Source: Schizophyllum amplum
Lineage: Eukaryota > Basidiomycota > Agaricomycetes > Agaricales > Schizophyllaceae
Assembly: GCA_007026445.1 (NCBI GenBank)
Contig: VDMD01000001.1
Span: forward strand, 3,348,001 to 3,412,000
Reading direction: 5' to 3'
DNA length: 64,000 nt
Part shown: positions 40,953 to 53,847 of the stretch, piece after piece
How the letters are laid out: each line of letters opens with the position of its first letter
Position numbering within the stretch: the stretch's first letter is position 1
Notes under the pieces: model-generated
Seen by the model: the letters and a program-made list of their open reading frames with translations, nothing else
Told to the model about the DNA's origin: nothing
The model's database searches: none
Program-made: the position numbers and the translations under genes

Positions 40953-42667
40953 TCAATCCTCGCTCGAGCTCGATCCGGAGCTCAACTCGTCGTACCTGCT
41001 GTACATATTAGCATCGTCACCCGATCCGAGTCGTATGAGCACGAACCTAGCAATAAGCAGCCTCTGAGAGGGAGGAATCCTCCTCTCCTTCTCGATATCA
41101 TCGATGACCTGCACGCCTCCGTCAAGCACCCCCACGCGCTTCATCGCAAGCAACTAGACGATTTCGTTAGCCTCGACAAGATCACTCGAAGCGTGAGTCA
41201 CAACTCACGTTATGCGCCGCATGACTGTGCTCATAAACACCCCCAAAGAAGGCCGTGCTCGCATCTCTGCCCACAAACTTGCGGATCAAATGCTCCCCAC
41301 CGGGATGCTCCCCCATGAATTCTGACACGTCGTGGATGAAGCCCGCGATGAGGATGAGCGGGCGACGCTTGGCCTGCTCCTGGAACGTCTCCCAAGTGAC
41401 GACGGGAAGGTCGTTGGAGGATGATGGCCAGGTGAGGTTGTCCTGCGTACGGCGCAGGCGCTTGAGCTGCATGGCGAGCTGGCCCTTGCGGACCTCGTTG
41501 TCGGGGAAGACCTTGAGGTGGCTGGCGAAGCCGATGCGGCGGTTGACCCAGATGAACCACTTCGTGGGGTCGTACTGATGCCACTTGATCGCATTGCGGT
41601 AGTCCATTGGGAACTGGTGGTGGAAGTTGTGGTACCTTGGGGTGCGAGGTAAGCAAAGGCGCAGATGGTAACTGGGACTTGACTTACCCCTCACCAACGG
41701 TTACGAGCGCCGTCAAGAAGTGGTCGCGAGGTGTATGCTTGTCATCGAAGGGCTGCTCGCCAATCCAGTGCGCTAGCGAGTTCACACAGAAGGTGGACTG
41801 CGAAAATTGTCAGTATGAAAGACGCAATAAGCAAGCGAGAAGAGCGGACATGATGGACGATGACGAGGCGAATAACACCCGCGTAAATAAAGCCACCGCG
41901 GGCGTCGCCCCATCCAAGGCCTGCGATCAAAGCCGGCAGCGCAAATGCCATGAAGGTCATAATTGGAAGGTAGTGCTTGTGTTGCCAGCTGATGCCTCGT
42001 CAGAGTTATACGCGACGCAGATGTCGACGTGCTCACCGAACGATGGGGCTCTTCGACAGGTCGCTGATATCGGCAACACCGATCTTGCGGCGAGGCTTCA
42101 ATAACATCCACCCGATGTGAGAGTAGAAGAAGCCTGGCAGCTGTTAGCGCATGTGGCGACAGGCCTCCAATCGACGTAAGTACCTCGTTGAGCGTTGTAC
42201 GGGTCGAGGTCCGTGTCAGTATACCGGTGATGCGAGCGGTGGCCTCGGCTCCACCATCGGATACTACCCTGAGCTGCACCAGCGCCAGCGAAGGCAAGAA
42301 AAATCTGCAGCGGCACAATCGCATTGTATGACCGATGCGCCCACAGGCGATGATAGCCCGCCGTGATCCCTGCGAACGGATGAGCGTCAAAGACAACAAC
42401 AAATCCGAAGAGCATTTACTCACCGAGACCGGTAAGCAGGTACCAGCTAAACATGAGCAAGCCGGTTCGCCATTGCAATGAGGTCGTGAGGGCGCCATAC
42501 AGGCCCACGATGGGGGGAATGGTGAGCAGGTAGACGCTGATCCAGTTGATCTCGCCCCAAACGTTGCGCAGCGTCACCGGCGGCAGCGGCTTCGTCGTCT
42601 TCAGCGTATGCTGCACATAGTTATCCGGAATATTCAGGTCTGTTGGGGCGTATTTATCCGCCACCAT
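40953..42667 (-). CDS. OLE1: Acyl-CoA delta-9 desaturase with cytochrome b5 domain
   Basis: ER-membrane di-iron enzyme making oleate and palmitoleate from saturated acyl-Co[14 protein letters not shown]; membrane segments around [20 protein letters not shown] and [13 protein letters not shown]. The three histidine boxes are [22 protein letters not shown] and [17 protein letters not shown]-terminal to these is a fused cytochrome b5 domain with the haem motif [17 protein letters not shown] and HSHAAHN, as in yeast Ole1. Several introns of about 50-60 bp separate these blocks. It ends in a Ser-rich acidic tail (SSSSED). All catalytic histidines are present. Confidence 0.96.
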
Positions 42668-43349
42668 ACTGGCAAGGGGGCTGGAAAGGGGGGATGAGAA
42701 GGAGGAAGGCGGGTGGCTGCCGTTCTCCCCAGCCGCGCGCATCTTATAAAGGCGAGCGGGGACTTTGGGGCGGAGCGCCTGCGCGGGACACGTTCTGCGC
42801 ACTCTTCTGGTCTCCCCATCGTAATGAAAAGGTTAGACAGTCCAGAGGATATTGTGCTTTGGGGAGGCCCGGGGGAGACCCCGTCTGGACGAGGTCCAGA
42901 TTTCCGAGGGGTGGTCGGTCATGGCTAGTACGTCGGCAGGCCAGAGTGATGCGTCAGTGAAGGTGCGTCATTAGCGTACAGTCTCTTCCGTGCACTGCGC
43001 CCCCGAACTTCGCACGCATTGCAGAGGAGGACAAGTCGCCGCAAGGTGCTGACGATGGTCGGAAAGGTTTGATTGTTGGCGGCAAGTTGCGTGCGAGCCG
43101 GAAGCGCTCGTGGTTAACCCCATTTGCTCCCCATGATCGGGGCTTGCCAATGCATCGTTGATTCTTGGTTGATTCGTTTTGCTCCCCCTCGTTGTACCCT
43201 TACCCCTGCAGCGAGCTTTCATTCAAGATACAAGCGGGACGACTTGATCTCACCGGCACTGAATAGGAGAGCATCCCCCGAAAAACCCTGCCTTGATCAG
43301 AAAAACTGCGTCCCATCTTCGAGCGATCTCACTCCGATCGCACTGAACC
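42668..43349. other. Divergent promoter region of OLE1 and TSR1
   Basis: 682 bp between the two ATGs. The TATA element serves the OLE1 side; no obvious TATA was seen next to TSR1. Confidence 0.4.
42744..42749 (-). promoter_or_regulatory. TATA box of OLE1
   Basis: TTATAA about 80 bp upstream of the OLE1 ATG. Confidence 0.45.
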
Positions 43350-46092
43350 ATGGTCGAAGCCCATCACCACAGAGCATCGCTCAAGCAGGTCCGCATAGCT
43401 GTTACTATCACACAACAGTATACTCACATGTGGCTTCGCCGTCTGCTTAGCAAAATAAGAAGTTCAAGTCCAAACATGCGACGAAATCATCGCTGAAGGA
43501 GGCTGCTAAAGGTGCGATCATCGCCCTCAGGTTCTCGCACACATCACCTAACTTATACTGTCAGGACGTGTACAGCGTCAGAGCCCCAAAGCACCTCCCA
43601 CCAACAACTCCGCTCAGCTGCGTGCGAACCGGAGGAATAATGCGAAGCAAGCTCAGGCGAAGAAGCGCGAGGCGATCGTCTCCGCCACCCGTCTATTCAG
43701 CGGTGTCGATGGCGCGCCTCGGATAGTCGCCGTGATCCCCCTTACGGACGATGTCTCTGCGAAGGGTGCGGTCAGCGCCCTCGCCTCCTCCCTCGATGCG
43801 TCTGCGGATGACTGTCCTGACACCGGCCTATGGGGTATGCGGTGCGTACCCAGCTTCCCCGTCTCTCGCAATGTCCTGATCTCGAGTTAAGTGCCGACCG
43901 CTTTAAGACTTCCCTCCAATTCGTCAACGTCCCTTACGGCGATCTCTACGGCGCGCTTGACGCCGCCAAGGCCGCCGATTACACCCTCCTTGTCCTCTCC
44001 TCAACTCAGGAAGTGAATGCGTGGGGCGACACCCTCCTGCGTGTCCTCCAGGCCCAGGGCATACCCGATGCTGTCCCCGTCCTTGCCGCGGACTCTACGC
44101 TTGACGCCAAGGCCCGCTCCTCCGTGCTCAAGTCCCTACTCTCCTTCGTCCGCTACTTCGCGCCCGCCGCTTCCCGTATTTTCGACCTGCACGCGGCATC
44201 TGACGCTCTGAGCGCGTTGCGCGCCGTGGCGGAGGGTGTTCCCGATGGGGTGCGATGGCGCACCGGACGACCCTGGGTTTTGGGTGAAGAGGTGCACTAT
44301 GTGGAAGGGGTGGACGGCTCAGAGGGCGAGCTCGCGGTGACGGGCGTCGTCCGCGGAGCGCCGCTCTCGACGAACCGCCTCATACATGTGCCCGACTTTG
44401 GTGACTTCCAGGTCGCGCGTATTATGAGCGCGCCGCGCCCGAGGGGCGGAATGGAGGTCGAGCCTACGCTGTTGGCAGAGCCGGACGCCGATGATGCGGA
44501 GTCGTTGGTGTCGAGCAACGACCCGGACGATATGGCGAACGAACAGACATGGCCGACGGAGGAGGAGATGAGCGGTGCGGCCCGTGTGGAGGAGGTCGGC
44601 CAGGACGAGGAGGCGCCGAAGAAAAAGCGGAGAAAGCTGCCCAAGGGGACGAGCGAATATCAGGCGTCGTGGATCATTGATGACGATGACGAAGAGGGCG
44701 CAGACGATGGCGAGGAGAAGGACGACGAGGACGAAGACGCCGCTGATGACACGATGGAGGTCGAGGAGCACGAAGCTTCCGAGGGCGAATATGAGGACGA
44801 AATGGACCTTGATAGCCGGAAGAGCGTCGCTTTCGAGGAGCTCGATGCTGAGGAGGAAGAAAAACAGTGCGTCTATCCTTGTTGTAAGCCCAGTGCGTGG
44901 CTTATATCGCCCTGTCAGGCTCGCTTCTTGGCGCTCCCGAGACCGCGAGGAAGAGGATGACGCTGCCTTCCCGGACGAAGTTGACACACCAAGGGATGTG
45001 CCTGCACGCACGCGTTTCCAGCGCTACCGCGGCCTGCGGTCCTTCCGCACCAGCCCATGGGACCCGTATGAGAATTTGCCACGAGACTATGCGCGGATAT
45101 TCCAGTTCGACGACTTCAAACGGGTTGAACGCAACGTGAAGAGGCGCACGGAGACGGAGACTTCCGGGGTGCAGGTGCGGTCAGTATATATCCCTCAAGT
45201 ATCGATGCTGACACTGTGCGTAGCCGGGCACGCGCGTCACTGTATATCTTCGCAATGTTCCCCGTGAGGCCGCCGCCCGGGCACCGTTAACCATCTTTGG
45301 GCTGCTGCAGTACGAGCACAAGAAAACTGTGCTCAACTTCTCTGTGCAGCGGAATACGGAGTACGACGGCTCTGTCCGTTCCAAGGTGAGTTTGCTTTCC
45401 TTCCCCTCTTCTTTCTTTCACACCGTAATAATTATCAGGACCCTCTCATTCTCTGCGTCGGTCCCCGGCGCCTGCGCGTGAACCCCATCTACAGTCAACT
45501 CACCCGCGGCGGCGGGAAGGGCGCGAACAATGTGCACAAATTCGAGCGCTACCTGCGACACGGCAACACCACCATTGCCACCATCTTCGGGCCCGTGACA
45601 TTCGGGGCGCAGCCGTGCCTACTCCTCCGCGAGACGGCCGATGTGCAAGCGCCACACCTCGTCGCGGCGGGAACATTCACGAACACGGACACGACGCGCG
45701 TGGTCGCGAAGCGCATCATCCTCAGCGGCCACCCGCTCAAGGTGCACAAGAAGACGGCGACGATCCGGTACATGTTCTTCAATGCAGGTGAGTGTACCGG
45801 GACCCATGGATAGGTTGCAAAGTGTTAACGGCGTGGCCACACAGACGACATCCGCTACTTCAAGCCGATTCAGCTGCACACGAAGCATGGACGGGTTGGG
45901 CATATCAAGGAGTCTTTGGGCACGCATGGGTACTTCAAGGCGTACTTCGACGGGCCTATCACGCAAATGGACACGGTGTGCATGTCGCTGTACAAGCGCG
46001 TGTTCCCGCGGTGGGCGACGACATGGAAGCCGGAGGAGGGCAAGGGGGCAGAGGGGGGCAAAGTGACGGCGGGCGATGCCATGGAGGAGTAG
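43350..46092 (+). CDS. TSR1: Ribosome biogenesis protein Tsr1
   Basis: Pre-40S assembly factor, a BMS1-related GTPase-like protein that has lost GTPase activity; acts on late pre-40S particles. [16 protein letters not shown] with basic [10 protein letters not shown] after the first intron. The degenerate G-domain ([40 protein letters not shown]) contains no P-loop Lys, as expected. Then [20 protein letters not shown], a long acidic segment ([20 protein letters not shown]), the conserved [25 protein letters not shown] and the C-terminal barrel with [34 protein letters not shown] and [20 protein letters not shown]. Several introns. Stop TAG at 46090-46092. Confidence 0.94.
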
Positions 46093-46633
46093 CTGGACGA
46101 GTCCACCATGTTGTCGTGTGCTTGAGGTTTATATGGGATGCTGTACGTTTTTTGTTGTGTGCTATAGAGGTGAACGACATGCGATGAGCCTGTCAAGGAG
46201 GGGCGCGAGCGAAGGGCATAATAAGGTCGGTATGCTATGCCGTGGAGCGACTTGCATCGATGAAAGTCCATCCTCTCTGGATCCATCCGGGTGGGAAGTC
46301 GATAACAGCTGCTGTTGATTAATGATTCCTCGACTTGAAGTCGTGCTTCGACCAATATTGGGTCGGCGACTAGGGGTGGGTGATGGCGTCAACGTGCTTT
46401 GGCGATCCAGTAGAACGTCAATGAAGCCATTGAGATGCAGACAATCATAAATTTGCTCAGGTGGGAAGGCAAGACAATCATGATGGGAGAGGGAGAGAAG
46501 AGCTTGTTTGCTTCTATTGGGGTTGACGCGAAGATCTTGAACTCATTCCTGCTTTCCATGTCGTCGACCATAGACGCTTCGTACGACACCCAATTATAGG
46601 ACCGTTGCACTCCCTTCACAGTTTCTGGCCGCC
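46093..46633. other. Intergenic, TSR1 3' flank and AFI1 promoter
   Basis: No gene with family features. Confidence 0.4.
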
Positions 46634-49600
46634 ATGAGCGGCGGCGGCAATCACTGCTCCTTCGTTCTCCTTGCCGAATTCCACCTCCTCGAAGGCGCGC
46701 AGCTCAAGTGCCAGTTTCCACAACCGCTAGGCATCGATGAGGGGTGCGCTACTCGCTGCATACTGCAGGGATGTTCAGTTAACAACGGCGGACAGAGTGC
46801 TCGCTATGTCGATGCTCCCGGACGGTGCGGAGACGCAACTAGATGATTGGACCGTGTTCTTCCTCAACCAGACCCCATTCAACACGATACAACCTGTCCT
46901 TGCGCTGGACGATGCCGACACTAGTGTCCGCAGCAGCGTCGTGGGGGACCAGCCCGATCTCCTCTGCGTGCTCAATCTTGTGCGCACCAAGCACGACAAG
47001 ACGTGGGAGAGGTGCGCAGCCCGCAGTGTTCTGGTCTCGACTCACTCTTACCTTGACTTCAGAGGCGCAAAGGTCCTCGCCCTTGCAATATGCACGCGTC
47101 ATCCCTTCATTCAGATCTTCAAGGTGCGTCGCATCTCTGCCCGCGCCCTTACCTTGCAACCTGACGCGTCGCGTTCAGCCAGTTCTCTTGATGGCCTTGG
47201 ATGATTACTTCCTCAACCCCTCCCAAGACTGCCTTTCTCGCCTTTTCGATGCTGTCAACTCTATGGACCTTGCTGGCGCCCCATCCCTGACGCGCGCAGA
47301 GAGGCTTCTGATGCGCACATCGGACAGGAAGGACCTCTTCGCTGAGAAGTTCTACCCGGTCGCTGCTACGAACAACGCGCCAACTCCACCTGCGAAGCAG
47401 CACAGAACCTCAGATTCCATCGACTCGTATTCCAGCTTCGAAGAAGACATCTTGATGCGCGCCCGCGACAACGACGGCGCCTCAAGGCCAAGTCGAGACC
47501 GCGCGGATACCGCTTCGAGCATCCGGACAGCTTCCACCTTACAATCCGCATCTCAGCACGCGCAATCTCCACCCTCAGAAACATCTTTCTCGCTCGGTGG
47601 TAGCGCTGTGTGGGTCGGAGACGAAAGCGGGCTCGACTACGGAGGCAGCGAGGCGGCCAGTTCTTATGATGGCCAAAGCATCCTTTCGGGAAGCAGTACG
47701 CTTGCGGGTTCGTCCGTCACGTCGCCTGGCCGTAAACGTCGATCTACCGGCGCGTCCACCTCCTCTGCCTTGCCTAATGGGAGTGCATTACGGTCGCATC
47801 CCGTGGGGTCCATGGCTGCAGCCACGAAAGACACTCACTTCTACCACACGACGGTGCAGTACAAGGACCACCAGCTGCCCATCAAGATGCCGTTGTTCAC
47901 GTTTCCCGAAGAGGTCGGCGACGTAAGTTACTCTGCGTCTTCAATACCGCCCGCACAACGCTGACACCGGGGGTTGATATAGTACTCGCTGATCACTCTC
48001 GTCAAACTGTTCTCGTCCCCCGCGCTTGTGTCGGGGCCGCAACATCCACACCTGCATACGAACGGACCAGCGACGCACCCTATTATCATTCTGTTCAACG
48101 CGCTTGTAACGGGCAAACGTATCATCTTCCTAGGGCACAAGCGGCCCGCTGGCGAGGTCTCGACGTTCGTCCTAGCTGCTTGCGCCTTGGGCAGCGGATG
48201 CGGTGCCGTCCTACGCGGGTTCATCGAACGCGCCTTTCCGTACGCGAATCTGAACAACAAGGATGAATGGGAGTCTGTGTAAGTGTGGGAATGTTCTGTC
48301 GGCCTGCAAAGCCCGTATGAGTCTTTATCATTGTTCGACACCGCAGGAGAGCGACCTCCATCACGTTTACCTCTTGCTTCCTTTCCCCGGTGTTTGATCG
48401 ACGCCGGCTCGTCTGCTACCCGCCCGCTCCGTTCTAGCTAACGGCTCTTCACTGCAGGCCTGCGTACATAGCAGGAGTGACCAATCCGATCTTCCAACAA
48501 TTGGGGGCTTGGGATGTTCTGTTCGACATCGCCACAGGGACAGTGACAATTTCGAGGGATATCATGGCCACTTATCCTCCGACCCCGCCGCCGCCCGGAC
48601 TCGGGTCGAGCGTCGTCTCGCGGGAACGAGCGGCGACACTGAAGGCGGACAACTCCGTCGGCAGCGAAGATGGCACTCTCAAGAATGATACCTCGAAAGC
48701 TGATAACAGCGCCGATAATCTCTTCATCGACGACGTGAGTGGCTTGTATACTTCCTTAGGGCAAATTGATGACGATTTTTCGCAGATCCGAGCCGCTATC
48801 GAGTATCATTACGGCGAGAACGCGGTACGACTCCGATTCACAGAGTATGTGACCCGGTTCGTGCGCCTGGCGTCGCGATTCGAGGAAGAGGTTACTGGGA
48901 CGACGAAGATCGGCTATCCCAGTCAGGCTTTTACCGAGGGCGGGCATGGACGACTACCCCAACTGGGTAGCGGGGTCATGTACAACGACGATGCCACCCT
49001 AATTAGAGAGCTGGCGCTAAATGCGCATCGCCTGGAGGCATTCCGGCACACGCTGAGCCATCGATATCTTATGTCGGTGAGCCAGTTGCTCTTTCTTTAT
49101 GTGGCGTGGCTCATAAGGCGGCGGCAGGACTTCGCAAAGCAGCAGATACACAACCGTATCAAAGGTTGCGATGTCTTGCACCAGATCTTCCGCCTGAAGC
49201 ATGCGAAGATCTCCGACATGGAGGCGTCGGTGATCATGCGTACGCTAGTGGAAAATTGTCGCTCGTATGAGCAGGTGGTCGAGGTTCGCCTTGTGTATGT
49301 CTCGCGCGTGCAGCGCCGTCTTACATCTCGAACAGCTTCTAGCCATGGTGGTGCCAACAGGCGGTCTGACGCAGCTCGCCTTCGGCCTATTCCATCCCCA
49401 CGAAGTCGTCCGGGAGACGACGGTTGAGCTATTCAACCAATTGCGTGAAACACCCGTACGTGGCACCTTCTCTTCGCATGGACGCCATGTAATCCTGACC
49501 ACGCGGCTTCCAGGTGGGCGTGCTGTTCTTGCAGACGCTTAACCAATTCCAACGCTTCGCATACGTGCGATTGGCTCAGGCGCGCGAACAGCGTTTGCAA

Positions 49601-49693
49601 GCGGAGCACCATCTCTACCCACCTGCGCTCCAGTCGCGCACCCATTCAAATTCCAGCGCACACAGTGAGCAACGTCTCAACGGCCCCTTTTAG
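46634..49693 (+). CDS. AFI1: AFI1/DENN-type vesicle-trafficking and polarity protein
   Basis: Contains the Afi1 Arf3-docking region and the SPA/DENN-like module known from yeast Afi1 and filamentous-fungal polarity proteins. ATG MSGGGNHCSFVLLAEFHLLE; then KCQFPQPL, the DDWTVFFLNQTPFNTIQP block and VLLMALDDYFLNPSQDCLSR. A Ser-rich disordered middle follows (residues roughly 180-370). The C-terminal half resumes with YHTTVQYKDHQLPIKMPLFT, SLITLVKLFS, THPIIILFNALVTGKRIIFL, AYIAGVTNPIFQQLGAWDVL and ALNAHRLEAFRHTLSH. At least seven exons; stop TAG at 49691-49693. Predicted to act at sites of polarised secretion through a small GTPase. The gene symbol is by family similarity. Confidence 0.82.
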
Positions 49694-51614
49694 GTCGTTG
49701 CCCCATTTTCCTTTGGTCGCTGCCTTCTTTCCCTGCTTTTTTCTCTATCTTTATTTTGGAATTTAATCACAATTCATGTATGGTCTATATAGCACATCCA
49801 ACTGCCTTCCGGTACTAAGGGCTCATCCATGCGACTCGGCTGTGGCCAACAACGGTTGTTCGTTGAGGGATCGGTCATCGTTCTTCTGACGTTGGCGACT
49901 GACTACGTGGAAAGCAGGGTCTACTGTCCTTCCCAGCCAGCCCCCAAGTTCGACCGCTGCCCGCTTTGTCTTTGAGTACGTCCAGCCGCTGGGCGGATGG
50001 TGAGACAGCGTCGGCAAGCCCTCCAACTCCGACGCCGACACCATCTTCGACTGCACGCGGGGTGCGGCGAGTCGGGCGCTTCTGCCTTCGCTTCTTTAAT
50101 TCCAGGTTCTCCGTGCTTGATACACAACTAGCTCGCGTTCGAGTTCTCCGCGCTCAACATAAGTATAAATTGAACAATGTTGGTTAATATTATTGACAGC
50201 TCGCTTTCGGAGTCAGGGGAAGGAGAGTAGTCTATTTCCTTGCCCTTGCAGATCCCGCTGGGTACTCCCCATCGATGCTCATCGGTAGCTCGGGGCAATG
50301 GGCGGGCCGACTATGAGGGCAGCCTGGGGGAGCTAGGACCAATGGACCAATGGGCTCCCACACGACCCCACAGCCACGCTACTTCAATCTTCCATCGGAC
50401 TTGACGTTCTTTTGTTGCAAAGCGTCGGCAAGCACAGACGCCGGTGCCAACGCTTGATGACTCATTGGCCGCTTGGTACTTAGCCTGTTCATCCCGTTAC
50501 CTCGCATTCCGCCGCTCAGATGCATATGCTTCGGAGAGCGAGGCGTCTGTTGCACCACGAGGGTCCCCCAACCCCCGCCAACCCCGCCGGCGCCTGGACT
50601 GTGGTCTCTGTCTGCATGGAGGCCTCATCGTTGACTCAGACTCGCGGAGACGTGCCGATGTATTGATGCCGTGGCCATGGTAAAAGATGATTCACGTTCA
50701 GAACGTTCACCCCTCTTGAACTTGAAGCTTGAATATTGAATCCCGACAAGGCCTACAAATGCAAGGCGTCCCTCTCAGACCTCGGAACTCAAATGTTAGG
50801 GGCGCCGTGGGCTCATACATCGCCAATCCAAGTCCTGACAGAGCCAGTCAATGGGCGTATGATGGTTAGGTGTTGACGGAGTCCGTCCATCTTCAAGCTT
50901 CAACATGCGCGTGTGCAAGGAGTTGTTCGGACGCGACGCGTTCAGATCGCAGTGACCGAGATGAATTGAGCTGGTTTGCTTGATTGTGCCTCCCATCACA
51001 ACCCGATTTGCTTGTCTAGGACCTTGCGGGATGTTGCGGCACGTGGCTACCGTCGGGCTGTTGAGGCCGCTATGGGAACCACGGAACGACCAGCGCAAGC
51101 GCTCAGAGCGGCGAGAGGACTGCAGACCGAGGCGTGGTTTGGCGCGGTGGGGGTCCAGGAGCCCTCACACTGGTTTCCCTAAAATATTCAGTATCCGCGG
51201 CGGGAGTAAAGTGTGGATGGCCCGAGGAAGGGTTCGGGCCGGGGAAGGTGAGTTCTTTGATGGACGGATCTATCTCCTGAGGGTCCTCGAGGGAGGGTGG
51301 CACATGTATAGAATGGGTCTCGTGTGGAGGCTGTGCGGCATTTAATGATCCCTACGTGCTCGTGCTCATATAATACTTGAGATGATCCTGGCTCTGCTGG
51401 ACGCGTTTGAGCCTCCCCCGTTCGCCCCTCGGGCCCCCATCCTCCTCCCTCTCCTCTGTCTATGAGATATTCTCTCCTCCGACTATAGTACTCTCCGTCC
51501 CGCGCCTCGCGCCGTGGTCTAATACTTCCCCCCCTCCGGCAAACTAAACTCGATCGATTGGCGGCCTCGAATCCCCGCGTCTGCGTCGACAAAGGTACCG
51601 GTGCCCCAGCCATA
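49694..51614. other. 1.9-kb intergenic region upstream of the Zn2Cys6 gene
   Basis: No coding family recognised. CCAAT sequences occur near 50340-50350 and an AT-rich ATATAATA near 51367. A long regulatory region or leader for the transcription factor is possible but unproven. Confidence 0.45.
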
Positions 51615-53847
51615 ATGGCGACAACCAAGACTCCCTCGGAGAGGCTATCCCAAGCGCACAACAGTCTTCAGAGAGGCAAAGCCTGCTTGCGATGCCGGTG
51701 AGCCTCAGCCGTCTTCGCGTCTCGTTGCGTCTCCTGCTGACCCCGGAGCGTTAGAAAGCGGAAGATGGTGCGTTGTCAGCCTGCCGCCTTTGACTCACGC
51801 TGACTGTACACCGTTTTTTCAGCGCTGCGACGGCATCAAGCCCGCGTGCCAGCAATGCGTACGCGCAAAGAAAGGCGACGCTTGCGAGTACGACGACGGC
51901 AAAGGGAAGACACGCACACAACTCCTACGAGAGAACATAGCTCGCTTGGAGGAAAGAATACGAGAGCTTGAGGACCCAGAGTCCTTCGCCACACACCGGC
52001 CTTCTCTTCACCTCCAGCAGCAACGGAAGACTTCTGGTTCATCACCCTCTTCCCTGGGATCACCAGCGGGAACGCCAATCTCCGCGACACAATCTCCGTT
52101 CCCATCGGGTAAGCACAGTCAGCTTCCCATATCGCCGCGCGACTTACATCGCGACGCCAGAGTCGTCCAGTCCCCCCAAGACCGGTTCATGGACGAGCTT
52201 GCCCGTAGGTTTGCTACTCCGTATACTCTTTCTCCGCATGAACGCCTTTGACAGACCGTCGGATCGCCAGATCCCGCCTTCGACATATTTTTCGACGAAC
52301 ACACCACCTATGAAGTCTCCGGCGAACTGGCCCAGGCTCTGTACGTTCAAAGTTATCTATGCCTTGTACCTCGGTCTCATGCGTCTCAGCCTCGACATCT
52401 TCGCGCCTCACCGACATCAGTGTGGTCTCGAAATCGACATTGGCCGTCTGCGTGAAAGCTTGACCGCACCTGTGGAGGAACGGAGGCACGATGTCCTGTA
52501 CAACGCCATCTTTTTGTGGGCCTGCTTCGTTTCGCGTCCGGATCCCCTCTGCCAGAACGAGGAGCACTACCTGAGTCTCGCCATGGACGCCCTTCCTTCA
52601 GCTATCATGGACGACCGATATATCGTGGACGTTATTCAGGCTTCGTGTTTGATGGCCATGTACTTCATGTGCAACGGGCGCGTGGTGGAGAGCACGTACC
52701 ACGCCGGCGCTGCCGCCGCTATGTGCGTCCAGTATGGGATGCATGCCGGCGTCTTCAACACGAAACGGGACTGGTACGCGCATCCGTACGACGCCATGAG
52801 CATGCAACTGCCGAAAGACATCGCGAAGGAGGGCGAGCGTATCCTCACGTTCTGGCAGGTGTACAACATGGACCGATGTTGGTCGCTCGTAATGCGCCGG
52901 CCGTCTCTTCTCTCGGATGGACCCGACCCGCTTACCGCGATTCACTGTCCATGGCCTCAGGATGTCTCTGAGTATGAGATGGTATGCATCTTGTCATCAA
53001 CATACACTCCTCCTCATCTTACCGGTTTACCAGGGCCACGCCGACGTATCTTCTGGATTCCAGACCGTGCACGCTTTCCTGCAAAATAACTCAGCCGCAG
53101 GCTTTTCCGTCCAAGCTCTTCGCGCGAAGGCCTCTGCTGTGTTCTACCGTGCCGACCAGCTCTCTCGCGGCTGGGATCCAAGTGCGTTGCTATCATGACC
53201 TGACATGTCTCAACGACTACTGATACTTTTGTTCCAGGAATGAAACCGACGCCAGCCTTCCAGAATGAAGTCCAGCTTTTGGAGCTCGTTATCGCCCAAT
53301 ATGTCGACGCGCTCATACCGGTCCCACAACTCGACGCTGCCCTACCGGAAGACCGCCTTATTTTATTATGCTCACATACGCTCGCCCACGCATCCGTGAT
53401 ACAGCTGTTCCGTCGCTTCGCGCCAGAGGACGACCTATCATACGAGAAATGCTTGCGTGCGGCGCGAGCGTGCACCAACATCATCGGCCACCTCAGCGAC
53501 GCCGACTACGAGTTTCTGGATCCTATCATGGGGGTAAGGTTTGGATTAGTCTGCAAGGTCCGTCGGCGCTCATGTCTTTGTCAGCCGTGTTGGACAGCCG
53601 CCGCAGACGTGTTCATCCAACAGCTCGACGAGTTCGAGACTGCCTGGCCCCCTGTTAATACGGCAGACGTCAGGGGTGATATCGGCACGCTGTTGTATGC
53701 GTTGAGCCGTCTCAGCACGAAGTTCACCATGCTTGGTGGGTGGAGTCTCATCTTCGTTACGCACTGCTTTCTCTGACTCCACTTCATTCAGTCACAGCCT
53801 CGTCGAAGATCCAGAAGCGCCTGGCGCAGGCCGGCACGACTCTATGA
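51615..53847 (+). CDS. Zn2Cys6 transcription factor with fungal-specific TF domain
   Basis: ATG MATTKTPSERLSQAH. The zinc cluster CLRCRKRKMRCDGIKPACQQ continues CVRAKKGDACEYDD and is built from three exons, the middle one only 13 nt (51755-51767). A basic/leucine helix follows (ENIARLEERIRELEDPES), then a Ser/Pro-rich linker. Further splicing in the 52205-52395 stretch is needed to keep frame, giving AFDIFFDEHTTYEV and LDIFAPHRHQCGLEIDIGRL of the fungal TF regulatory domain, then DDRYIVDVIQASCLMAMYFM, ILTFWQVYNMDRCWSLVMRR and ASVIQLFRRFAPED. The last exon ends KIQKRLAQAGTTL with TGA at 53845-53847. Targets are unknown; no neighbouring gene points to a pathway. Confidence 0.9.
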
